Below, one piece after another: positions 43,301 to 50,159 of a DNA stretch of 50,159 nucleotides. Origin of the DNA: Flammeovirga aprica JL-4 (GTDB taxonomy: Bacteria; Bacteroidota; Bacteroidia; Cytophagales; Flammeovirgaceae); the NCBI RefSeq assembly GCF_012844305.1, contig NZ_JABANE010000065.1:1-50159 (forward strand), given 5' to 3'. The notes under the pieces were generated by a model, which saw nothing but the letters and a program-made list of their open reading frames with translations, did not search any database and had not been told where the DNA came from. The translations under genes were made by a program, and so were the position numbers. Numbering within the stretch: the first letter of the stretch is position 1; every line of letters starts with the position of its first letter.

Positions 43301-44493
43301 ATGAAATAAAAGAGCAAGCACATGCCTACTATATCAATAGAATTTTTTCGTTAGGTGCTGATAAAATCCGTTTGATTAAATACTGTATTGATCAGGAGGA
43401 AAAAGCTTATGGTGATTATCTAGGAAAACTTGGAAGAAGAGGTGAGTTGGATGATGTTGTTTCTGAATTGAATAAATCTAGAAAGAATAGTCTGATCGAT
43501 CATTTTAAAGACCAATCAGGTGCAGAACAGCTTGTAGGTCTTTTTAAAGATGATTCTTCTAGAAAAATTAAAGACAAAGCACGTCATATTCTTCAAAAAC
43601 TCAAGATACAGGAACCAATAGTAGAAGAATGTGAAAACCTCTATGACTTTGGGGTATACGATTATTCTGCCTCTGAAATAAAACTTCAAAACCAAACTGA
43701 TAAGATTGTTGCTATTATAGGAACTACATTTGGTCTTCGTTTTGTCGTCGGCAAAAATGATGATAGAGATATTATAAATCACACTGTACATGTTCAACAT
43801 CCAATTATAAAAGATGGTATCAAAACATCGGAACGCAGTGAATGGACACAACAAGGAAAGAATGGACAAGCAATTTTTGCAGGTTGGACTTTTGAGACTG
43901 CTGATGAATTAATCTCTGGTGAGTATAGTTTTAAGATCTATGATTGGCGAAGAAATCTTATCGCTGAAAAGTCATTTTTGATAGAATCTGAAGTGCTTAC
44001 TCAACTTAAACAAGATCATAATGAGGAAGAGCAAAGTGATGGCTACTACACTTTCTGCAGTCCAAAAACAGAAGGAATTGTTATAGAGGAAGGAGAGCAA
44101 TTATTAAGAAATAATCAACCCATTGTACCAAATAAAGCTGTTGAATTTGATGGTTATGGAGTAACGGAAGGTGACCTTAACGATATCATTATTTGTGATT
44201 ATGTTTTGGCTTCTGAAAAAGTAGTAAAAGCAATTGGAAAACATCATCCATTTGGGTGTTTCTTCATCCCTGCCGTCATCAATACTTCGGAAGGTAAATC
44301 GATTCCTTATTACCTTATAAAACCCACTATTTATTTTGTTTCGGAGGAAACAGAAGTTCATCAAAACACCCTCATTTTCACTATTGAAAAGCAAACTTCC
44401 AATTTAATATTTAAGAAAGTGATCAGAGATGAACTACAAGAAATTATTGGTTCGGAAATCCTAGAAAAACTAGAAGTGGTAACATCAAACTAA
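40342..44493 (+). CDS. Giant cytoplasmic protein with DUF3859-like domain and immunity-like tail (copy 1)
   Basis: A 1383-residue protein without signal peptide or membrane segment. The GTG start is supported because the N-terminus aligns with that of the second giant protein ('EYTKNQVIYLQKDNVASIKNA' region). Shared landmarks are 'LIPYWDERY', 'IKAYLYCDNPNFR', 'ENGAQIWQYVENGE' (near 370) and 'RVLDVFYVLLGKPTF'. Long helical repeat-like regions follow. Residues about 1110-1215 resemble DUF3859 ('KIVAIIGTTFGLRFVV', 'VQHPIIKDG', 'GWTFETADELISGEYSFKI'). The last 150 residues are absent from copy 2 and contain 'LNDIIICDYVLASEKVVKAI' and 'CFFIPAVI', reminiscent of Imm11/Imm43 immunity proteins. Function unknown; first gene of the cluster and preceded by the predicted LytTR site. 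Confidence 0.7.
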   Translation: MGEYTKNQVIYLQKDNVASIKNALQKYQVVLNNRTAISNKGFHMEMDVKFMENSGDEPRNLKTSDIKDFETFKKAFAVRSPSFDQMKQEDSYRDDFEASLLSEPLLFSLALEHEELKEEVIKTAKGIAEISRHYNNSESMWTYNANAYGAVALYILACHDLNYAYILAQYLIPYWDERYTCDYDCYLFELVKQHGWTRPLIKAYLYCDNPNFRAGMMRIGYYHGNLPQDENPTLFDFLKENQEEYTWFKESIKERLLDEPMLYYKGEDNSENPVLSLYYTLNASIDAIHDEENEFISEFFISDTIENEATDLYNAIANSTDQPLMRLDGEGELEKEARQYTDKDTYTPGEGIMDFRAFVMALENGAQIWQYVENGENAELINSFEKVDVMGLALKSSPALYHKISYHLPGVDLEDDCNPLNKNKGLVDEMDHCLREIIDDLTLFNDESLYADDIPQAFNPLPEHRGKVRYQQLLRVLDVFYVLLGKPTFVDDLCERIIEDKEEYCLSTAEFYDRYSEENYAENGKLPPLMVKQMASIVEEFSTPYDRDSIDTDLLKKLDYCLSTSRGCYNTDHLGKHNAGDIALASYMLKMDEQNGIEDQHTLQLKEYLQAFQWEKVASIFTERDRFSDPISEDTKEKINNYITSVDTPLLSQEEMMTLLNDTLVPYEEEHNGARVHHFSKTQKSYYILRFDDNISKVLIFSFWAQTLSYSKDDPRAKRFWNLMLALSPFWVLNKILKTASSSYGDLEFESPQKEKAFFQSLSEVSVPDSLIFAFEIVKSQNSYGKGTVKDLKRYLPWINAFKMVQKMDKNDAMFDTLHYRVEQLKEGLKYADDINVVQFHRDLSASDEEYNFDKETESLFHDYLHVFFTLNWKEDSKEGVSDMVAKMKGYIEGNLNLNTFAPLFWSKIKGKKFNTYVDSYKSYSFEQFFWGLHESKQDRLIKLLSNGTSASFSILFNGLERGYKEKLVREGQLKFKDIIDPDFKDDEIKEQAHAYYINRIFSLGADKIRLIKYCIDQEEKAYGDYLGKLGRRGELDDVVSELNKSRKNSLIDHFKDQSGAEQLVGLFKDDSSRKIKDKARHILQKLKIQEPIVEECENLYDFGVYDYSASEIKLQNQTDKIVAIIGTTFGLRFVVGKNDDRDIINHTVHVQHPIIKDGIKTSERSEWTQQGKNGQAIFAGWTFETADELISGEYSFKIYDWRRNLIAEKSFLIESEVLTQLKQDHNEEEQSDGYYTFCSPKTEGIVIEEGEQLLRNNQPIVPNKAVEFDGYGVTEGDLNDIIICDYVLASEKVVKAIGKHHPFGCFFIPAVINTSEGKSIPYYLIKPTIYFVSEETEVHQNTLIFTIEKQTSNLIFKKVIRDELQEIIGSEILEKLEVVTSN

Positions 44494-44501
44494 ATATCCA
44501 A

Positions 44502-44948
44502 ATGAGAAAAATAATCAAAATAAATCAAGAGAACTGGTCCAATTTCTATGATGATGCAACGCAAAGAATGTTTGGTTGTGAACCTGAAATGTTGATCAAT
44601 TTCACACCGTATATTAATCTTTTTGTATTTGATTATGGAAGGCTAAAGCAGAATATCCACTTCTATGTTGGTTGCGAACTCACCCCTGCCAAAGTGGAAG
44701 ATAGAGATGGAGATATTGTTGATACAGTAAGTCATGCCTATATGAATTTCAGCCTTTCTGAAGACAGTTTACAATCTGATAGTTCTGATGAAAATACTTT
44801 TATTCTTGAAGGGCAACCTGAACTAGATGAGATCCATTTCTTTCGTAATGAAAGTGAACTTTTCAGCTTTTTCATGTCAGAAGAAGCACTTCAGGGTTTG
44901 AGGGTTAGTGAAGACTGTAAAGAGGATATGGAATGTAGGACCTATTAA
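44502..44948 (+). CDS. Small acidic protein of unknown function between the giant genes
   Basis: A 148-residue soluble protein starting 8 bp after the stop of the first giant gene, so certainly in the same transcript. It is acidic and has a Cys near the middle ('YVGCELTPAKVEDRDGD') and two more near the end, with a beta-strand-rich N-terminal half and a helical C-terminal third ('SELFSFFMSEEAL'). I recognise no family. Its size, acidity and position after a larger gene recall SMI1/immunity-type accessory proteins, but this is only an impression. A 9-bp hairpin follows at 44997-45020. Confidence 0.65.
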   Translation: MRKIIKINQENWSNFYDDATQRMFGCEPEMLINFTPYINLFVFDYGRLKQNIHFYVGCELTPAKVEDRDGDIVDTVSHAYMNFSLSEDSLQSDSSDENTFILEGQPELDEIHFFRNESELFSFFMSEEALQGLRVSEDCKEDMECRTY

Positions 44949-44996
44949 ATCAAGAGATTTTTAGAAGACATCCAACAAATAACTAAATTCTAATCA

Positions 44997-45020
44997 TGAG
45001 GCGTATTTCTCTACGCCTCA
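44997..45020 (+). terminator. Hairpin between the small gene and the second giant gene
   Basis: TGAGGCGTA (44997-45005) pairs perfectly with TACGCCTCA (45012-45020) around a 6-nt loop. It is the most GC-rich stem in this A+T-rich area. The following ATTTATTACT is a weak T tract, and the ATG of the second giant gene is only 18 bp away. It may be a partial terminator or a stability/attenuation element setting the ratio of the two giant proteins. Confidence 0.55.
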
Positions 45021-45038
45021 ATTTATTACTCTATTTAA

Positions 45039-48000
45039 ATGTACGAAGAATACGAGGCAAAATATGTCCTAGATTATAATCCACATGATATAGAATCCAT
45101 TATCGATGCATCAAAAAAGTATGCAAACTTGGTCCTTTCAAAAAGAGGATTTAGGGACGACTATTGTGTGATTCAATTCAAACCTTCAGAAGCAATTACA
45201 AAAGACGTATTTGCGGAGCATGCCAAATTGAATAAACTTGTAAAGTCAAAGTACGGTACAGCAACTGAAAACTTAGAAGATTCAATGTTGACCGAGACAC
45301 TATTCTTTGCCAATGCGTTACGATTTCCAGAGCTAGAAAAAGTTGTAAAATCAGTGGCAGAAGATGTGGTAACATTCTCAAGGGAAACGAATGATTCTTC
45401 TGAAATGTGGATCAATTGTGAAGAACCTTTTGCTTTAGAATGGTTGATGCTATTTACGTCAGTTTATCCAAAATACGGTTATCTGTTGGGAAGCTTTTTT
45501 ATTCCTTATTGGGATGATGAACATATGCCTGATTCCCTTGAATCACTTTCTTCATGGAGTGATCAATTTAGCATTAATTCAAATACCATTAAAGCTTACT
45601 GTTACTGTGACAACAGTTCTGCAAGAAAAGTGATGCTCGGGTTTGATATCTATGGAGATTTAATTGATGAGGATGAATGTAATTTTGATTTAATCACTCA
45701 TTTCAGAAATGATCCTTCCTCTTATGATTTTTTCGAGAATACTTTAGCAGAAAGATTTAAGACTCTCCCATTTTTACAGCATACTGATGATGAACGTTAT
45801 TATGTCAAAAATCCAATCAAAGAAATCGTCATTGAACTACTAATGGTTCATCATCCGGAAGAGGGAGATGATTTTGATGAAGAAGAGTACCTAGAGCACA
45901 CTTTTGTTCATAAATCGGCTAGAGAGGAAATTGATGAAATCACAAAATACATTGAAGACATAAATCAGCAACCTATTGTACCTAGTCACAAAGAATATGT
46001 AGCCTACCTTCAATCCATCAAAGAAAAACGAGCACCTAAAACTGATTTGGAAGGATGCTGGAAACCTTTTATTCTGGACTCCTTTTCTAATGGAATACAA
46101 ATTTGGAACTACATCAAAACGGGTGAGCAGGTGTTTGATTTTTCTGAAGTTGAAGCCATTGATCTGTATCAAAAAATTGATGATCATGATGCTGATTTGA
46201 TCTTACTGTTTGAGCAAGAATACATTCATAGTAATGGTGATTTATATGAAGACCTTGATCGAGTATTAAAGGCACACTTTATTCATTGGAGAAAAAAAGG
46301 AAACATCAAAAACGCTGAAAAACAAATGGCTCTTCGACTCTTAGATCTTATTTTTAGATGGTTAAATAGAAAGCCTTTTGAAAATGATACAAAAGCAATT
46401 ATAGCAAAGCATCAGATTTGTTCTGAGTCAGAGTTTCAATCGAGATATAAAGCGCATTGGTTTTCAGAACTTGAGTTTGTATTAAACGAATTTGGTGGCT
46501 ATTCGAGTACTGTTACAAGAGAACAACTGGAGAAAGGTTATTTATTAATCGAAGAAAATCGTCCAGAGGCAATTTCACTTTTAAATCAATCATTATTTAA
46601 TCAAAAGAAGAGTCGTTCACGAAAAAGTTATGGCAATGTAGAAGTATTAGTGCTTGCCTCATATTTAGTTCATAATGATAGAAAAAAGAAATATCAAGAT
46701 GAGTTGACTATAGATGCTATTGATTTCATTGAAAAGCACTTATATGATTCAGTAGTGAGCGATTTGACTCGATCTATGACTTTCTCTGATTTAATTTTTG
46801 ATAAAGGAGAAGTTCAGAAAACACCTGATTATTATCAAGAAGAACAAAGACTGGAATATGAAACTTTAGCAAATGATTACCATCATTTTATTGACCATTT
46901 AAAGTCTGAAAACTTAGGCATTGAGACTACTCAATTGTTAGAAAAACACCTGAAAATAGAGGAAGACAGTCCTATCTCTAAGGAGCAATCTCATATTGAT
47001 TGGATGGATAATTTTTCGGATAAAACACAAAAGCTATTAGTGGCTATTCATTATATTTTTGAAGAAGAAACCCATCAAATTAAGGCTTTACGTTTTGTAT
47101 TGAGATCGGCCTTTCAAATTGCACCTGTAAAAACAGTGCATTTCCTAGACAAGGTTTACAAAGAACATCCCTATCGATACGACACTCCTCAGCAGTTTTT
47201 GAATATGCTCGATATATTGGTCCAATTTGGTCTTACAGAAGAAGGTTATTGGGGCTATGCAATGGAACAGTTTTACCATTCTTCAAATCCTGAAGATAGT
47301 ATTGAGTACAAAGAAATATTGTGCATTTGGCAGGGTACAAGAAACATGGCTTTCAGTATAAAATGTGAGTGTACACCTACTCAATCCAATCTTACGAAAG
47401 GAATTCAAAGACTACCTTTTAGACTTCAAAACAAATTATTGGCTGAAGCAAAAAAGGTGATTGGAGATGCACCTTTAGAAGTGAACTACAAAAAGTCTAT
47501 TGTAGAATACTTTGATCGTAAACTCCAAAAAGAATTCATTTTCAATGACTACCCTATCTATTTAAAGAATAGACTTGAAGGGGAAAATCTTTTTTGTGAA
47601 CACATCAAATGGGACGCTTGGCAACATCATAAAGAGTTTATGCAAACCATTTTAAAAGATATCAAAGTCAAACATGAGAATGAGCTGAACCCAAAGGAGG
47701 CTCAAGAGGAATTATGGAAGATCAAAGGGTGGCGTTATATTATCCTTCAAAAAAATGGAGAAGAATACAATCCTATTTATGGTGAGCGAGTGTTATCATT
47801 GTTACAACAAGGGTTTGATCAAGAGAATATTTATTCCGCACACACACATTGTATTATTATAGACCAAAACTGCCCTGCAGATTATTTAAAGGAATTACTC
47901 TCTTTTGACATAAGATTCAATTATGAAGAGATATGGCGAAACAGTATCAAATCATTTTTACTTTTCGGCGGGGACAAAGAAAAGGTGGAGCTAATTGGTC

Positions 48001-48863
48001 AATATGGAATTGATAAATGGAGATTTAATCAAGAAGATGATTATTCAGAAACTTCAATCAAAGACCTTTTTGATCACCTTCCAGATGCTCTACAAAAAAG
48101 GGTTCTCTACTTACTAGGCTGTATTTCTGAGGAGGCTTTGGCTCTAGACTTAAAAAAATCACCTCAAGAATACTTCGAATTACTAGAAATAAGTAAGGTA
48201 GATTATGTAACTATCTTCAGGTACTTTTTATCTCAAACCAAACTTTTAAATCCGAATATTTATCTACAGATATTTAAACAAACGAATGGTGTTCCATTAA
48301 TAGAAAGTGAAAAAACGGAGATTAAAATCCCAATGCTTTCCATCATGGCCCATCTACCGATGTATTATCAATATATCATTTCTTTGGAAAATAGTAGCTC
48401 TACTAAAATCAAAGAACATGTGAAGATGTTGATTGAGAAATATCAATTAAAAGAGAAGGTCATTGATTACGTTATCGTGGATTTTGGTATCTATAAGATG
48501 CTAGGAAATACTGATGAAGGTACAGAACGTAAAATAGCAAATGAACCTGTTTTGATGGAAGAAACTGATCAAATTTCAGCGAAAATCAATCAGTATATCG
48601 GTTTACGATTTACAGTGAAAAATCATGATAAGGCTCCAAAGGTTTGTCAGCATATGGTTCGCATTGATCATCCAATTAAAGATGAGAATGGAGAGATTTC
48701 ATACACTCAATCTTCATGGAGGCAAAACGGATTAAGCAATTCAAATATTTTCTTGGGGTGGCATTTTGAAAGTGAAGAAGAGTTGATTGAAGGGGAATAT
48801 AAGATGAGTGCTTTTGATGAAGAGGGGAATTTGTTGGTGAGTAAGAGTTTTAGTGTTTTATAA
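45039..48863 (+). CDS. Giant cytoplasmic protein with DUF3859-like C-terminus (copy 2)
   Basis: A 1274-residue soluble paralog of the protein encoded at 40342-44493. Shared blocks in order: N-terminal 'EYEAKYVLDYNPHDIESII', 'FFIPYWDDE', 'IKAYCYCDNSSAR', 'SNGIQIWNYIKTGE', 'RLLDLIFRWLNRKPF' and the C-terminal DUF3859-like domain (about 1150-1274; 'ETDQISAKINQYIGLRFTV', 'RIDHPIKDENG', 'LGWHFESEEELIEGEYKM'). Unlike copy 1 it stops right at the end of that domain. The central part is helical and acidic, perhaps a repeat scaffold. No catalytic motif is seen. It ends at a strong bidirectional terminator. Confidence 0.7.
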   Translation: MYEEYEAKYVLDYNPHDIESIIDASKKYANLVLSKRGFRDDYCVIQFKPSEAITKDVFAEHAKLNKLVKSKYGTATENLEDSMLTETLFFANALRFPELEKVVKSVAEDVVTFSRETNDSSEMWINCEEPFALEWLMLFTSVYPKYGYLLGSFFIPYWDDEHMPDSLESLSSWSDQFSINSNTIKAYCYCDNSSARKVMLGFDIYGDLIDEDECNFDLITHFRNDPSSYDFFENTLAERFKTLPFLQHTDDERYYVKNPIKEIVIELLMVHHPEEGDDFDEEEYLEHTFVHKSAREEIDEITKYIEDINQQPIVPSHKEYVAYLQSIKEKRAPKTDLEGCWKPFILDSFSNGIQIWNYIKTGEQVFDFSEVEAIDLYQKIDDHDADLILLFEQEYIHSNGDLYEDLDRVLKAHFIHWRKKGNIKNAEKQMALRLLDLIFRWLNRKPFENDTKAIIAKHQICSESEFQSRYKAHWFSELEFVLNEFGGYSSTVTREQLEKGYLLIEENRPEAISLLNQSLFNQKKSRSRKSYGNVEVLVLASYLVHNDRKKKYQDELTIDAIDFIEKHLYDSVVSDLTRSMTFSDLIFDKGEVQKTPDYYQEEQRLEYETLANDYHHFIDHLKSENLGIETTQLLEKHLKIEEDSPISKEQSHIDWMDNFSDKTQKLLVAIHYIFEEETHQIKALRFVLRSAFQIAPVKTVHFLDKVYKEHPYRYDTPQQFLNMLDILVQFGLTEEGYWGYAMEQFYHSSNPEDSIEYKEILCIWQGTRNMAFSIKCECTPTQSNLTKGIQRLPFRLQNKLLAEAKKVIGDAPLEVNYKKSIVEYFDRKLQKEFIFNDYPIYLKNRLEGENLFCEHIKWDAWQHHKEFMQTILKDIKVKHENELNPKEAQEELWKIKGWRYIILQKNGEEYNPIYGERVLSLLQQGFDQENIYSAHTHCIIIDQNCPADYLKELLSFDIRFNYEEIWRNSIKSFLLFGGDKEKVELIGQYGIDKWRFNQEDDYSETSIKDLFDHLPDALQKRVLYLLGCISEEALALDLKKSPQEYFELLEISKVDYVTIFRYFLSQTKLLNPNIYLQIFKQTNGVPLIESEKTEIKIPMLSIMAHLPMYYQYIISLENSSSTKIKEHVKMLIEKYQLKEKVIDYVIVDFGIYKMLGNTDEGTERKIANEPVLMEETDQISAKINQYIGLRFTVKNHDKAPKVCQHMVRIDHPIKDENGEISYTQSSWRQNGLSNSNIFLGWHFESEEELIEGEYKMSAFDEEGNLLVSKSFSVL

Positions 48864-48869
48864 TACATA

Positions 48870-48919
48870 CCCCATCATTAAATCTATCTTTTTGTTTTAA
48901 TGATGGGGTTATTTTTTTT
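48870..48919. terminator. Terminator after the second giant gene
   Basis: CCCCATCATTAAA (48870-48882) pairs perfectly with TTTAATGATGGGG (48896-48908), 13-nt loop, followed on the plus strand by TTA and eight T residues. It lies between convergent genes and ends the giant-protein cluster. Confidence 0.88.
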
Positions 48920-48921
48920 GA

Positions 48922-49782
48922 TTAAAGTGATTCAATCTGAGGAATCGTTAATCCTGTATTTTTAGCTATTATTTCATAAGGAACTCCGTCTTTCTTTAAT
49001 CCTTTTGCAATAGCAATATTTCGTTCTTCAATTAATTTAAATTCTGCATCAGCTTTTAGAGTAAAAAGTCGGCTTGCTTCATCTCTTAAATTCTTTAGGT
49101 GTAATTTATATTTTGCTTGTTCATCTTCAGATAGTTGATCTACACGGAGTAGTTCTTTTGCTTGAAGTAATCCTTTAGCCTTGAATTCTTCTTTAATTTC
49201 ATTGTTTTTGAAATAATAAATCCACTCATCCAAAGTATCTCGAGCCACATCATCAAACTGATTTACTTTAATGACATAATACTCTGGAAATAAATCAGAG
49301 GGTGTTACGTTACTTCCCATTAGCATTTTTTGTTTTGCTGATAATTCCAAGCTATCCTTTTTATGAATACCTAAAAAATGCGTTTTCCCATGATAAACAT
49401 AATCTTCACCTTGACCTAGGTCAAAATAGACAATATTGACAGAATATACTTTTTTGACTTGTTTATAAGATTCACCTAAAGAAATATATTCAGTTACAGC
49501 TTTAGAAGAACCATAAATCATACGTTGGAAATAATCATATTCCAATTGGTTTTGCACCTCAATGATAACAAGTTCTCCCTTGGCATTCTTCACAAGAATA
49601 TCGACTCTATTATATTTGTCGATTTCGATTTGTTGATTACTCTCGCTTTCAAGAATACTCTCAATTATTATATCTTCTTTCATTAATTCAGAAAGAAAAC
49701 CTTCTAAAACAGTATAATCAGCTTTATTTCTCAAAAGGCGTTTCATTGCCCAATCAAATCGAATCAAATTCCTGTTAGCCAT
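48922..49782 (-). CDS. Rpn-family PD-(D/E)XK recombination-promoting nuclease
   Basis: A 286-residue protein of the Rpn/PDDEXK_2 family (often labelled transposase_31-like). The N-terminal 'IRFDWAMKRLLRNK' and 'VLEGFLSELM' are typical. The nuclease core is Asp61 in 'RVDILVKNAKGELVIIEVQN' with Glu75-x-Gln77, the D-E-x-Q variant of the motif. 'YFQRMIYGSSKAVTEYI' and 'VYSVNIVYFDLGQGEDY' follow. The C-terminal 'GLKKDGVPYEIIAKNTGLTIPQIESL' is the repeat-like tail seen in these proteins. E. coli RpnA-type members are DNA endonucleases that promote RecA-independent recombination. Its neighbour is an insertion sequence. Confidence 0.88.
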   Translation of the reverse strand: MANRNLIRFDWAMKRLLRNKADYTVLEGFLSELMKEDIIIESILESESNQQIEIDKYNRVDILVKNAKGELVIIEVQNQLEYDYFQRMIYGSSKAVTEYISLGESYKQVKKVYSVNIVYFDLGQGEDYVYHGKTHFLGIHKKDSLELSAKQKMLMGSNVTPSDLFPEYYVIKVNQFDDVARDTLDEWIYYFKNNEIKEEFKAKGLLQAKELLRVDQLSEDEQAKYKLHLKNLRDEASRLFTLKADAEFKLIEERNIAIAKGLKKDGVPYEIIAKNTGLTIPQIESL

Positions 49783-49889
49783 TCCTTTATCTTTTAGTTC
49801 AATTATACACCCACAAAGTAAAACTTATCAAAGTTATTATCAAAAATAATAATTCAACTCTAGTTACTACTTATAATACAATGAAGCTG

Positions 49890-50159
49890 TACAGCCTTTT
49901 TTAAATATCTTGTACAATTAAAAAAAAGGTTGTAGATATTTGTGTCGCCAAACATAAATATTAACCTACAACCTTCATTATGTACTGCGTACTTGACAAA
50001 GATATCATTGAATCTGAAATAATACCGCATTTGCCAACTGCAAAAAGAGGATTTAAGACTAAATCATCTCTAACAGAAGTGGTTAATGCAATTTTATATA
50101 AACTTAAAACAGGAGTACAATGGCGTTTATTACCTGTTTCTAGTTTATTTAGTGATGTA
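49890..50159 (+). mobile_element. Left end of an IS5/IS4-type insertion sequence, cut by the window edge
   Basis: A transposase gene starts at 49980 and runs off the window. Its leader is rich in inverted repeats: TACAGCCTTTTTTAA (49890-49904) pairs with TTAAAAAAAGGTTGTA (49918-49934, one mismatch and one bulge), and AAGGTTGTAG (49926-49935) is also a perfect partner of CTACAACCTT (49966-49975). The true terminal repeat and target duplication cannot be fixed without the right end, so the left boundary given is only the first arm. Confidence 0.6.
49980..50159 (+). CDS. IS5/IS4-family transposase, N-terminal fragment
   Basis: The first 60 codons of a transposase, open to the window end. 'IIPHLPTAKRGFKTKSSL', 'VVNAILYKLKTGVQWRLLP' is the DUF4096-type N-terminal domain that precedes the DDE catalytic domain in IS5/IS4-like elements. 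The ATG at 49980 is 4 bp after the CTACAACCTT arm of a hairpin, so the structure sits over the region where ribosomes must load. Whether the gene is intact cannot be judged here. Confidence 0.8.
   Translation, partial: MYCVLDKDIIESEIIPHLPTAKRGFKTKSSLTEVVNAILYKLKTGVQWRLLPVSSLFSDV

Noticed and set aside
43516..43869. 117-residue minus-strand frame inside the first giant gene
   Set aside because: It is opposite the DUF3859-like domain, which is clearly coding on the plus strand.

Overview
The window is AT-rich chromosomal DNA from a Bacteroidota bacterium, most likely a marine Cytophagales or Flammeovirga-type organism. The lineage is inferred from a type IX secretion (T9SS) C-terminal sorting domain, many short secreted proteins ending their signal peptides in A-Q or F-G-Q, LytS/LytTR two-component signalling, a FucP-type sugar permease, the near absence of Shine-Dalgarno sites and the short A+T-rich spacers. 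No rRNA, tRNA or CRISPR array was seen.

Layout. 1-12.9 kb is a mixed accessory region: a sugar MFS permease (-), a double-length DUF445 membrane protein followed by two secreted proteins (+), an overlapping YHYH / MORN-repeat lipoprotein / SCO trio (-), an AraC regulator downstream of a DoxX-AhpD-like pair (-), and a small outer-membrane-type protein. 12.9-19.4 kb is housekeeping: lipoamide dehydrogenase, then the 2-oxoglutarate dehydrogenase genes sucA and sucB with a GNAT acetyltransferase gene between them. 19.6-21.6 kb has a T9SS-sorted surface protein and the frameshifted C-terminal remnant of another. 21.6-23.1 kb encodes a GluR0-like glutamate-receptor potassium channel overlapping a YraN-type nuclease-fold gene.

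23.3-34.0 kb is a tight six-gene operon: SWIM zinc finger, DUF5691, MoxR AAA+ ATPase, HEAT-like/DUF4132, DUF5682, VWA. It resembles the poorly understood yehI/yehL/yehM/yehP/yehQ set of E. coli. A MoxR ATPase plus a VWA MIDAS protein suggests a chaperone-like machine, but the substrate is unknown.

34.1-48.9 kb looks like a second, signal-controlled module. A TPR-containing LytS-type kinase and a LytTR regulator lie between two paralogous exported proteins (-) and a divergent cluster (+) of two giant paralogous cytoplasmic proteins with C-terminal DUF3859-like domains, separated by a small unknown protein. Upstream of both exported paralogs and of the first giant gene I found the same 12-bp motif, CA(T/C)TTATCAATT, as a direct repeat with an exact 21-bp period, about 65-110 bp before each start and in the same orientation relative to the gene. 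This is the geometry of LytTR-type binding sites, so I propose a local regulon: the two-component system controls the exported pair and the giant-protein cluster. This is the most interesting signal in the window.

48.9-50.2 kb has an Rpn-type PD-(D/E)XK nuclease and the start of an IS5/IS4-type transposase cut by the window edge, with an elaborate inverted-repeat leader.

All function calls come from reading protein motifs and from memory of families; no database search was run.
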